Shown here: positions 1 to 11,500 of the stretch, piece by piece
Position numbering within the stretch: position 1 is the stretch's first letter
Layout of the letters: each line of letters opens with the position of its first letter
Source of the DNA: Cladorhizidae sp. MBARI D1340-BT2
Lineage: Eukaryota; Porifera; Demospongiae; Poecilosclerida; Cladorhizidae
Assembly (NCBI GenBank): GCA_028752905.1
Contig: JAQNBH010000008.1
Location: 1,194,346-1,258,345 of the forward strand
Reading direction: 5' to 3'
Length of the DNA stretch: 64,000 bases
The notes under the pieces: generated by a model
Database searches by the model: none
The model's input: the letters and a program-made list of their open reading frames with translations, nothing else
Told to the model about the DNA's origin: nothing
Translations under genes and position numbers: made by a program

Positions 1-606
1 AACACATGTGACCTAGTAGCTAGCAACACATGTGACCTAGCCAGCAACACATGTGACCTAGCCAGCAACACATGTGACCTAGCCAGCAACACATGTGACC
101 TAGCTAGCAACACATGTGACCTAGCTAGCAACACATGTGACCTAGCTAGCAACACGTGTGACCTAGCTAGCAACACGTGTGACCTAGCTAGCAACACGTG
201 TGACCTAGCTAGCAACACGTGTGACCTAGCTAGCAACACGTGTGACCTAGCTAGCAACACGTGTGACCTAGCCAGCAACACATGTGACCTAGCTAGCAAC
301 ACATGTGACCTAGCTAGCAACACATGTGACCTAGCCAGCAACACATGTGACCTAGCTAGCAACACATGTGACCTAGCTAGCAACACATGTGACCTAGCTA
401 GCAACACATGTGACCTAGCTAGCAACACATGTGACCTAGCTAGCAACACATGTGACCTAGCCAGCAACACATGTGACCTAGCTAGCAACACATGTGACCT
501 AGCTAGCAACACATGTGACCTAGCCAGCAACACATGTGACCTAGCCAGCAACACATGTGACCTAGCCAGCAACACATGTGACCTAGCTAGCAACACATGT
601 GACCTG
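1..606. repeat. 20-bp minisatellite with CACATGTG / CACGTGTG core
   Basis: About 30 tandem copies of a 20-bp unit. Each contains AACACATGTGACCTAG or the CACGTGTG variant, and units differ mainly by CTAGC versus CCAGC spacers. The CACGTGTG variants cluster at about 150-270. The array lies upstream of the first ROCO exon seen here, so it is probably intronic. Every unit carries an E-box-like hexamer (CANNTG). No open frame of interest runs through it. Confidence 0.95.
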
Positions 607-1310
607 ACAGGTTAAGTTTTCTCTGGAGCTGTGGAGGGGGAGGAGTCTATACGTAGAGTGTCCATGCTGCAAATAGCAGGCAGAGGGAGGAGTTAACACG
701 TGCAAGAAGTGCCAGTGTTGCAGCTGGAAGCTACTGCAACATGCATGTTATTGACTTGCAGTATCTTAGGCTCAAAACTTTGTACATTATAATGTGACTG
801 CTGGTTGTTTAGATAGATACATGTAGATAGAAGCACGGTCCAGTGATCTCCAAGAAGCTGTGACCAAACCTTCATTATTCAGCTATAAAGGCAAGCTAGA
901 ATGTGTGGTCCTCTGCTAGCTAAACAGCATGAATGTGTTGCTTGATAAGTAAGTATTGCCAAGACCATAATTATTCAGCTTGACTACTAAGAACTGAACA
1001 CTGTACTCTAAATAATGCACATCACCTGCTGATATGCTGAACAAATATAACACACCATTTGCTAATACTCTGCTAACTACAGTATGTATATAGCACATAG
1101 CCATGGTAAAACCATGCTGAATAATGTACTCTAAATAACACACAGCCATGGTAATACCATGCTGAATAATGTACTCTAAATAACACACAGCCATGGTAAT
1201 ACCACGCTGAATGATAAACTCTAAATAACACACAGCCACACTAATACTTGTACCATGCTGAATAATTTCATCCAGTCTGTAATATAACAACAATAATGAT
1301 ATTCATACAG
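607..1310. other. Non-coding intron tail with a short 47-bp repeat
   Basis: No exon was recognised. Between about 1,095 and 1,265 there are four imperfect copies of a roughly 47-bp unit containing ACCATGCTGAATAATGTACT and CTCTAAATAACACACAGCC. The stretch ends in the acceptor ATTCATACAG at 1,301-1,310, directly before the first ROCO exon. Weak open frames here look random. Confidence 0.6.
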
Positions 1311-2562
1311 GTACGGGAGATATGAACTGGTTCGCCTGCTGATTGAGCGAGTGCCGCAGATCGCCCTGAGTGTGTCCAGTGAGGGATATAATGCCCTCCA
1401 CATCGCTGTCAGCCATCACCAAGTCCAGGTGGCAAAACTGCTCATGGAGAAACAGATTGAGTGGCACAAACGAGCCAACGGCAACGTCGGGCCGATGGAG
1501 AGAAGTGGTCTTGAAAGTAGTTTGGCGCACGGAGCCGCGAGATTTGCCACACCCACTATGTCCGGACATACTGTCCTCCATTTTGCCGTAGCTGTGAACA
1601 ACACGGAGAGTTTGTTCTATCTCCTCAAACACCACCGCATGTTGGAGTTGAGCGTTGATTGTCATGAGTGCGGCTACTCACCACTCCATTTAGCCGTCTT
1701 CCTCAACCAGGTGGATTCACTCAAGATGCTACTGACGAAGGGTGCAAACCCTAGCAGTCGTCTAGAACAAACACTTACCGACAACCTATCTTTTTGCCGC
1801 ACACCATTGTCCGAGGCGGTGAGCCACAACAACGTAGAGCTCATGCATATTTTGCTGGAATATGGCGCTGAGGACCGTCATCATGACGCCATGAAGAAGT
1901 GCTTGCCTTACAATAGACACAGAGACTTAGTCCTACCTCTACTCGCCAGTCTTGTCAAACAGGATGACACGTACAAGCCGTCTAAGACCTCCTCCAGCTT
2001 CTACCGGAAACACAAGCACGTGATGCTGGGGTGGGAGAACTTGTCTCTCACCGAAGTCCTCCCCAACTGGGTCAGCAGATGTCTCTCTATGGCGCACGTC
2101 TTGCGAACAGTCGAGCGTGCTCGACTTCAAGATTGCGTGACATATGTGAACCTCAGCGGAAACAAGCTGCGCACTGTTCCAGTGGAGTTGTTTCTTCTTC
2201 CTCATATGGTCGTGCTGAACTTGCAGGAAAACCTGTTAGAGAGTCTCCCGGAAATCGACAAGATCTACAACAGCTCGGAGGACGCGTACCACTGGCCCTG
2301 CCGCTCCCTCTCCAAACTCTACCTCGGCAAGAACGCACTCCAAGGACTTCCAGAGTTCATCTTCTACCTCCCAGTGCTAATGCACCTTGAACTCTCACAT
2401 AATGAGCTGCGAGAGCTTTCGTTTGACCTTTGGAAGGCCCCAAAACTGCACACGCTCTTGTGCTCTCACAACAAGATAGAGACACTCCCTACTAATTGGC
2501 CGCACGTGCTGAGCAGCTGTAACGTGGTGAACAACTCCCCTTCCCCCAAATCCATGATGGAG
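1311..2562 (+). CDS. ROCO exon A: ankyrin repeats and first leucine-rich repeats
   Basis: The exon is bounded by acceptor TCATACAG and donor GAG|GTACGT. It enters in phase 2 (one base, then TAC at 1,312) and leaves in phase 0, giving residues 1-417. Ankyrin signatures are visible: EGYNALHIAVSHHQVQVAKL, GHTVLHFAVAVNN, GYSPLHLAVFLNQ and RTPLSEAVSHNNVELMHILL. After a linker, leucine-rich repeats start with YVNLSGNKLRTVP and continue with LSKLYLGKNALQGLP, LMHLELSHNELREL and LHTLLCSHNKIETLP. The single 1.25-kb exon joins ankyrin and LRR regions, as expected for a LRRK1-type protein. More ankyrin repeats are probably encoded upstream of the window. Confidence 0.93.
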
Positions 2563-5500
2563 GTACGTAATAGGCAGCCGGCACGTTGGGTGGGCACCAG
2601 TAGTGTAGTAGCCAGTATTAACCCTCTAGTCTCTAGTGGGGTACTACACACGTGCACACACACACACACACATGTACGTGTTGCCAGCTGCACCAATATT
2701 AGACTGCATAGTAGTGTGTAACTGGTAAAGGGTCTTCTAGCTGGAGGTGTGTATGGGTACAGTCTTCTTTCTTAATGGGACAATCCATGTACATGCACAT
2801 GTACATGGATTTAAAAACAGTTGGTGCAGATGTGTAATGTACACCTATTGTGAGGAAAGGGGCAGTGGAAATGTGGTTGGGAGGAGTGTGGGGGGAGGAG
2901 TGGAGATGGGTGGAGAAAGTCTCAGGACGATGGATAGAGGGACGGGGAGAGATGGGGGGTGGAGGGAGGGAGGGAAGTGAAATTACCTCTGAGTGGGTGT
3001 GTCACTACCTCTGGTTCCTCTCTTACAGGCTCCCGAGATGAAGAGGAACAGCTCTAAACAAGCAGGCTCTGCAGGCCACGCCTCCTTGGATAACGATGAC
3101 GACAAGTCCCCAGAGGAAGCTGACTCGTCATCAGGAGGCACGCCCCTTATATCCAAACTGCACGACCGGCTCAACATCAGCAACTCCCACCTGCCGGTGG
3201 AGTGGGACGGAGGGGAGAGCAGGGACGAGTACGAGGGCCTCACCATCCTCGACCTCTCACACAATCTCATCTCAGAGGTACCGGAGAACCTGCCGTGTCT
3301 CTGTCCCAAGCTTGTCCGCTTTGACCTCTCCTTCAACCACATCTCGTCCTTGTGCTTCCCGCGTTCGTTCCCCGCGGAGCTCAAGCAACTCAACTTCTCC
3401 CACAACCAGCTGGAAAGCCTCAACTGCCCAGACATCATCGCCAAGCCTCTGCCCTGCACCAACCCCCAGATCCTAGTGGAGGCCGGCAATGTCATCTACG
3501 TGGATAATGTCTCCTTCTGCTTGCACAGGTACCACAGCCAGCTGGTGAAGCTGACAGTCCTGCAAGCAAGCCACTGCGACTTGAACACCATCAACTTCTA
3601 CCGCCCCGGCCCCCAGAGCAAGCAGGGCGGGGCTAATGACGCCAGCAAGAAGCCGCAGCAGCAGGTTAAGGGAAGCACTGAGAGGCCTAAGCCCAGTCAG
3701 TCTCCGCTGGTCTGCCCCTCTCTGACAAGGCTCATTTTAAACAACAACCTGTTACTAAGCATGCCTCTGAGTGTGTGTGAGATGAGAGGGCTGAACTCGC
3801 TGGATCTCTCCCACAATGACATCATCCACCTCCCTGCCGACATGGGCAACTTGAGCAACCTGTGGGAATTTCCTCTGGAGGGTCTCAAGTTGATCTCTCC
3901 TCCGCAGAATATCATCGAGCGAGGCAGAACCAAAGACATCATAGGTTTCCTGTGGTCGCTCCAGCAACGGTGGGTCCAATAAGTGCCCTGTATTGTGGTC
4001 AAGAAATTACTTAGCACCTTGATCCTCTTACGTATTCCATGTTTAGTGATGTTTCTTACAGAAGAGGGGATCCCACGGGGATCCCAAAAAGGCCCGCTCC
4101 CCTTCACCTCCTCCCCCCCCACAAGAATGTTGGAGTCAAAATGCAGTGCTAGTTTGTTGGCTCACTAGAGCTGGACTAATTTCAGTTCTGAGAGTTTCTT
4201 TTCTCTTTCCCTCAAACCATAAATCTGTAAATCATGCGTTCATCTTCTTTTATCTGTCTGCCTCTAGTGAGGCTGCCTCTAGTGAGTCCTGCCTCTAGTG
4301 AGGCTGACTCTAGTGAGGCTGACTCTAGTGAGGCTGACTCTAGTGAGGCTGACTCTAGTGAGGCTGACTCTAGTGAGGCTGACTCTAGTGAGGCTGACTC
4401 TAGTGAGGCTGACTCTAGTGAGGCTGACTCTAGTGAGGCTGACTCTAGTGAGGCTGACTCTAGTGAGTCCTGCCTCTAGTGAGGCTGACTCTAGTGAGGC
4501 TGTCTCTAGTGAGGCTGACTCTAGTGAGGCTGACTCTAGTGAGGCTGACTCTAGTGAGGCTGCCTCTAGTGAGGCTGACTCTAGTGAGGCTGACTCTAGT
4601 GAGGCTGACTCTAGTGAGGCTGACTCTAGTGAGGCTGACTCTAGTGAGTCTGCCTCTAGTGAGGCTGCCTCTAGTGAGTCCTGCCTCTAGTGAGGCTGAC
4701 TCTAGTGAGGCTGACTCTAGTGAGGCTGACTCTAGTGAGGCTGACTCTAGTGAGGCTGACTCTAGTGAGGCTGACTCTAGTGAGGCTGACTCTAGTGAGG
4801 CTGACTCTAGTGAGGCTGACTCTAGTGAGGCTGACTCTAGTGAGGCTGACTCTAGTGAGTCCTGCCTCTAGTGAGGCTGACTCTAGTGAGGCTGTCTCTA
4901 GTGAGGCTGACTCTAGTGAGGCTGACTCTAGTGAGGCTGACTCTAGTGAGGCTGCCTCTAGTGAGGCTGACTCTAGTGAGGCTGACTCTAGTGAGGCTGA
5001 CTCTAGTGAGGCTGACTCTAGTGAGGCTGACTCTAGTGAGGCTGACTCTAGTGAGGCTGACTCTAGTGAGGCTGACTCTAGTGAGGCTGACTCTAGTGAG
5101 GCTGACTCTAGTGAGGCTGACTCTAGTGAGGCTGACTCTAGTGAGTCCTGCCTCTAGTGAGGCTGACTCTAGTGAGGCTGTCTCTAGTGAGGCTGACTCT
5201 AGTGAGGCTGACTCTAGTGAGGCTGACTCTAGTGAGGCTGACTCTAGTGAGGCTGACTCTAGTGAGGCTGACTCTAGTGAGGCTGACTCTAGTGAGGCTG
5301 ACTCTAGTGAGGCTGACTCTAGTGAGGCTGACTCTAGTGAGGCTTCCTCTAGTGAGACTGACTCTGACTCTAGTGAGGCTGACTCTAGTGAGGCTTCCTC
5401 TAGTGAGGCTGACTCTAGTGAGGCTGCCTCTAGTGAGGCTGACTCTAGTGAGGCTGACTCTAGTGAGGCTGACTCTGACTCTAGTGAGGCATTATGCAAT

Positions 5501-8500
5501 TGTCGGCCGCCATTTTGTGTGAAGAAATACCTGCAGATGGTGTTTCAATAGCACACATATTGTGAACCAGCCTAGCCTTAATGTCACCTTGCTGCAGGGC
5601 TCGGCCCTACCACCGCATGAAGTTGATGTTTGTGGGTAAGGCTAACAGAGGCAAGACCACTCTACTCGAAAAGATCTCAGAGAAGGGACAGAGAGGAGTC
5701 AAAGACAACTGGGGCAACACAAGGTCTCACACTTTCTCTCTCATCGCTCTCACTCACATCCTCTCTCTCCTCCTCTCCCTCTCCCTCTCCTCCCTCCTGA
5801 CCTCACCTCTCCTTCCTCATTACCTCTCCTCATCTCTCTCCTCCCCTCACCTCCTCTCATGACCTCACCCCCCCCGCTTGCTCCCCCCCATTCTAAGGAT
5901 GCAAGGCTTGTCTAAGAACATCTCCACGGTGGGCATTGTGGTGAGTGATTGGACCTACTTCAAGCCTGTGAAGGAGAGTCAGACAGGCTTGAAGAGCATC
6001 ACCTTCATGACCTGGGACTTTGGGGGGCAGGAGGAGTACTACGCCACGCACCAGTGCTTCCTCTCCCGGCGCTCCCTGTACTTGGCCGTCTGGAATGTGA
6101 CGCACGGCATGAAGGGCGCGGTGGAGCTCAAGCCCTGGCTACTCAATATTCAGGTAGGACTCAGTGTGAGGCAGTGTAACTCAGTGTGAGCAAGTTTAAC
6201 TCTGTGTGCAAGGTAACTCAGTGATAGCAAGTGTAACTCAGTGTGAACAAGTTTAACTGTGTGCAAGGTAACTCAGTGAGAGTAAGTGTAACTCAGTGAG
6301 AGCAAGTGTAACACAGTGTTAGCAAGTTTAACTGTAACTCAGTGTGTGCTAGCATAACTCATGTGTAGATATGGTTTAATGTGCACGTGACCCTCCCTCC
6401 CTCTCCTCCTCCTCCAGGCTCGGGCCCCAAACTCCCCGGTCATCATAGTGGGCACTCACTATGACAAGCTGGCACGTTCAGACAAGCAGGAGCTGGAGCG
6501 ATGTCGCATATTTATCCATGAGAACTACGGACAGATTGATGGAACTCCACCCATCAGGAAGGAAGGGTTTCCCCAGGTGTGTGGGTGTGGGTGCTCTCTC
6601 CCAGTCCTGGCGGGAGGGGTGTTGTCAATAGTGATGGGCTAAACAAGTCCTACTGGATCATGTCAGCATTAGCCTCGTGCTATTCTGACACCTATGGGGT
6701 CTCATTTAGTTGGGGGGAGGGGCTGACATCTGCATTCTCATAGAGGGGGGCTGGCTGAGGGGTCTCATATAGTGCGGGGGCTGACATCTGCAGGGTCTCA
6801 TATAGAGGGGGGGCGATATCTTCCTGTAGACTAGCACTGTGGTGGTGCATGGAGGAATATATTCATGTCATGTGACATGAGTATGGAGGTGAGGATGTGT
6901 CATGTGACATGAGGACGTGTCATGTGAGATTGGGACATGTCATGTAAGATGAGGATGTCTCGTGAGATGAGAATGTGTCATGTGAGACGAGGATTGTTTG
7001 GTTGTTGCAGATCATGGCGAGCATGGTGGTGAGCTGTGTGACTGGGCGTGGCATCAATGTTTTGAGGGATACTCTCTTTGATGTGGCAAGTCAGATCAGA
7101 GAGAACATAGGTTTGTGCAATTCACACACACACACCCACACCTCACCCCCCTCACACACTCAGAGAGAAGGTTTGTAGCAACTGACACACACACCTCATC
7201 CATCACATACACATGTGTACACACTTCACTTCCATCACATCCTCAGAGAGAACATAGGTTTGATACAACTCACACTCCATCTCCCTCACACATTCCACAC
7301 ACCTCACCCATGCACACTCACTTCACCTCACACACACTCACACACCTCATCTTAAACACATTTCACTCCACACTTCACAAACTCACCTCACTCTAAATAC
7401 ACCTCACAAACTCATCTCCAATCATACACAACCTCACACTTCACACTTTATACCTCACCTCACACCTCACACATCCATGCTTACACACCCATAATTATCA
7501 CACACACTCTCCCACTTCTCACTCCTTTCTTCCTCCTCCTCCTCCTCCCTCCCTCCCTTGCTTACCGAGCAGTCTCTAGACAAGGCATGGGGCGTGGCCT
7601 CATCCCACCCTACCGACTGCTGATGGACCAGCTGGTGCCCGCCTCGTACCTCCAGTTGGAGGACACTGTACGTAATATCGCCATCAGGATGAAGCTTGCC
7701 GGGCACCCCCCAGTTCTTGACTACAAGAAACTGAGGTGAGTAGGTGAGGGGAGATGGAGGTACATGTACATGTAAGGTGGCTAGTTATGTAGGGTCAGGA
7801 CAGAGATTAATGTTAGGTCTTGTTGCATGGCATCCTCCCTGCTCTCTCTCTCCTCCCTGCCCTCTCTCCCTGCTCTCTCCCTGCCCCTCTCCTCTGCCCC
7901 TCTCCCTGCCCTCTCTCTCCTCCCTGCCCTCTCCCTGCTCTCTCCCTGCTCTCTCCCTGCCCTCTCCCTGCTCTCTCTCTCCTCCCTGCCCTCTCCCTGC
8001 TCTCTCCCTGCCCTCTCCCTGCTCTCTCTCTGCCCTGCCCTCTCCCTGCCCTCTCCCTGCTCTCTCTCTTCTCCCTGCTCTCTCTCCTCCCTGCCCTCTC
8101 CCTGCTCTCTCTCTGCCCTGCCCTCTCCCTGCCCTCTCCCTGCTCTCTCTCTTCTCCCTGCTCTCTCTCCTCCCTGCCCTCTCCCTGCTCTCTCCCTGCT
8201 CTCTCCCTGCTCTCTCTCCTCCCTGCCCTCTCCCTGCCCTCTCCCTGCTCTCTCTCCTCCCTGCCCTCTCACTGCTCTCTCCCTGCTCTCTCCCTGCTCT
8301 CTCCCTGCTCTCTCCCTGCTCTCTCTCCTCCCTGCCCTCTCCCTGCCCTCTCCCTGCCCTCTCCCTGCTCTCTCTCTTCTCCCTGCTCTCTCTCCTCCCT
8401 GCCCTCTCACTGCTCTCTCCCTGCTCTCTCCCTGCTCTCTCCCTGCTCTCTCCCTGCTCTCTCCCTGCTCTCTCTCCTCCCTGCCCTCTCCCTGCCCTCT

Positions 8501-11500
8501 CCCTGCCCTCTCCCTGCCCTCTCCCTGCTCTCTCCCTGCTCTCTCCCTGCTCTCTCCCTGCTCTCTCCCTGCTCTCTCTCCTCCCTGCCCTCTCCCCTGC
8601 CCTCTCCCTGCTCTCTCCCTGCTCTCTCCCTGCTCTCTCTCCTCCCTGCCCTCTCCCTGCTCTCTCCCTGCTCTCTCTCCTCCCTGCCCTCTCCCTGCCC
8701 TCTCACTGCCCTCTCACTGCCCTCTCACTGCTCTCTCTCTCCCTGCTCTCTCTCCTCCCTGCCCTCTCCCTGCCCTCTCCCTGCCCTCTCCCTGCCCTCT
8801 CCCTGCCCTCTCCCTGCCCTCTCCCTGCCCTCTCCCTGCCCTCTCCCTGCCCTCTCCCTGCCCTCTCCCTGCCCTCTCCCTGCCCTCTCCCTGCCCTCTC
8901 ACTGCTCTCTCTCCCTGCTCTCTCTCCTCCCTGCCCTCTCCCTGCCCTCTCCCTGCCCTCTCCCTGCCCTCTCCCTGCTCTCTCCTCCCTGCCCTCTCCC
9001 TGCTCTCTCTCAGGAAGGAGGTGTTTTCTGACCCCAACACTCTGATCAGCAAGGACTCTATCAACCGAGAGCTGGACCAGGCTGTGCGCTTCCTGCATGA
9101 CAATGGAACCATGCTGCACTTTGAGGATCCTCTGCTCAGCGACTTCTACTTCGTGGACCCTCAATGGCTGTGCGACATGCTGGCCCACATCGTGACTGTA
9201 CGGCAGATTAACCCCTTCATTAAGGACGGTGAGTCTAGATTAACCACTTCATTAAGGATGGGACTAGGGCTAGGGCTAGATTAACCCCTTCATTAAGGAC
9301 ATCCTTCATTAAGGACAGTGAGTCTAGATTAACCCCTTCATTAAGGAATGTGAGTCTAGATTAACTCCTTCATTTAGGACAGTGAGTCTAGATTAACCCC
9401 TTCATTAAGGACAGTGAGTCTAGATTAACCCCTTCATTAAGAAGGTAAGTCTAGATTAACCCCTTCATTAAGGACAGTGAGTCTAGATTAACCCCTTCAT
9501 TAAGAAGGTGAGTCTAGATTAACCCCTTCATTAAAAACAGTGAGTCTAGATTAACCCCTTCATTAAGAAGGTGAGTCTAGATTAACCCTTCATTAAGGAC
9601 AGTGAGTCTAGATTAACCCCTTCATTAAGAAGGCGAGTATGAAGGCTAATCTTCTGTGTTATATAAATTAGTAAATGCAAGAAGAGAGTTTTGATTCAAA
9701 TTTTGCGTGAATTGCTTCCGACCAACCAAAATGCTAGAATCTAGCGTGATGCTAGATGTTAGAATAGAGTTTGGAGCTGAGCTGTTGCACTAGCTGCAGC
9801 CAGCCAGCTACATAGTTATGATGTGTCTGGTCAGCTAGTAGTCATGTGATGTGCCTGGTCAGCTAGTAGTCATGTGATGTGCCTGGTCAGCTAGTAGTCA
9901 TGTGATGTGTCTGGTCAGCTAGTAGTCATGTGATGTGTCTGGTCAGCTAGTAGTCATGTGATGTGCCTGGTCAGCTAGTAGTCATGTGATGTGTCTGGTC
10001 AGCTAGTAGTCATGTGATGTGTCTGGTCAGCTAGTAGTCATGTGATGTGTCTGGTCAGCTAGTAGTCATGTGATGTGTCTGGTCAGCTAGTAGTCATGTG
10101 ATGTGTCTGGTCAGCTAGTAGTCATGTGATGTGTCTGGTCAGCTAGTAGTCATGTGATGTGTCTGGTCAGCTAGTAGTCATGTGATATGTCTGGTCAGCT
10201 AGTGTCATGGTATTGGTGATGTTGTCATGGTGATGTGGTGTTGATGTTGTCATGGTGTTGATGATGTCATGGTGTTGGTGATGGTGTTGGTGATGTTGTC
10301 ATGGTGTTGGTGATGTCATGGTGTTGTGATGTCGTCATGGTGTTGATGATGTCATGATGTTGATGATGTCGGTGATGTTGTCGTGGTGTTGGTGATGTTG
10401 TCGTGGTGTTGATGATGTTGTCGTGGTGTTGATGATGTCATGGTGTTGATGATGTTGTCGTGGTATTGATTATGTTGTCATGATGTTGATGATGTTGTTG
10501 TGGTGTTAATGAAGGTGTGATGCACATCAAAGACTTCCCCCTCATCTTCAAAGATGACGACAAACTCAAGTTCCCCCTCCAGTGGAAGACCAAGTACATC
10601 AGACTGCTCACCATGTTTGAGGTTGCCGTGGAGTTGTGTGATGACCAACTCTTGATACCCTCGGCCTTACCCCCAGACCAGCCAATACTGCACCAGGTGG
10701 CACTTCCTCAGGACCTGGTCAGTGTGCATGTCAGAGAGACCATGCATGTGTACATACATCCCTTCTATATATATATAGAGAGAGAGAGAGCATGTGATCG
10801 TCTAGTTCCTTATCCTTACATAGTATGTCATCCTACTTCCTGTCACATGATCTCCTTCCTCGTGGTGGTTGCCGTGGCTGTCACCTCATGGGGTGGAGTA
10901 GAAGCGGCTGCCTGCGTTGAGACACGCCTACATTGTGCCATTCATCCCCAGCGGGTTCTGGCCTCGGCTGATGTCCCGCCTACTCACAGATCCTTCCATC
11001 ACTCAGCTGGCTAGGGATGGGTGCGCCATATCCTTGGAAGGTAATGTTCGCTTATTTGGTGATGGTGACTGTGTGAGGTGGTGCTGACTGTGTGAGGTGA
11101 TGGTGACTGTGTGAGGTGGTGCTGACTGTGTGAGGTGATGGTGACTGTGTGAGGTGATGGTGACTGTGTGAGGTGGTGCTGACTGTGTGAGGTGATGGTG
11201 ACTGTGTGAGGTGGTGCTGACTGTGTGAGGTGATGGTGACTGTGTGAGGTGATGGTGACTGTGTGAGGTGATGGTGACTGTGTGAGGTGATGGTGACTGT
11301 GTGAGGTGATGGTGACTGTGTGAGGTGGTGCTGACTGTGTGAGGTGATGGTGACTGTGTGAGGTGATGGTGACTGTGTGAGGTGATGGTGACTGTGTGAG
11401 GTGATGGTGACTGTGTGAGGTGATGGTGACTGTGTGAGGTGATGCTGACTGTGTGAGGTGATGGTGGCTGTGTGAGGTGATGCTGACTGTGTGAGGTGAT

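Noticed and set aside
3510..3535. Possible intron boundary CTTGCACAG|GTACCAC inside exon B
   Set aside because: The coding frame is continuous and LRR-like on both sides, and no partner splice site with a matching phase is needed.
4234..5551. Long open frames of SSEAD / LVRLT repeats on both strands
   Set aside because: They follow from a 15-bp unit without stops. The region lies between two ROCO exons whose phases match across it, and the frames have no splice or start support.
7744..9284. Leu/Ser/Pro-rich frames up to 485 codons
   Set aside because: Artefact of the CCCTGCCCTCT array; all three frames are open. Only the last part (9,014-9,228) is a real exon.
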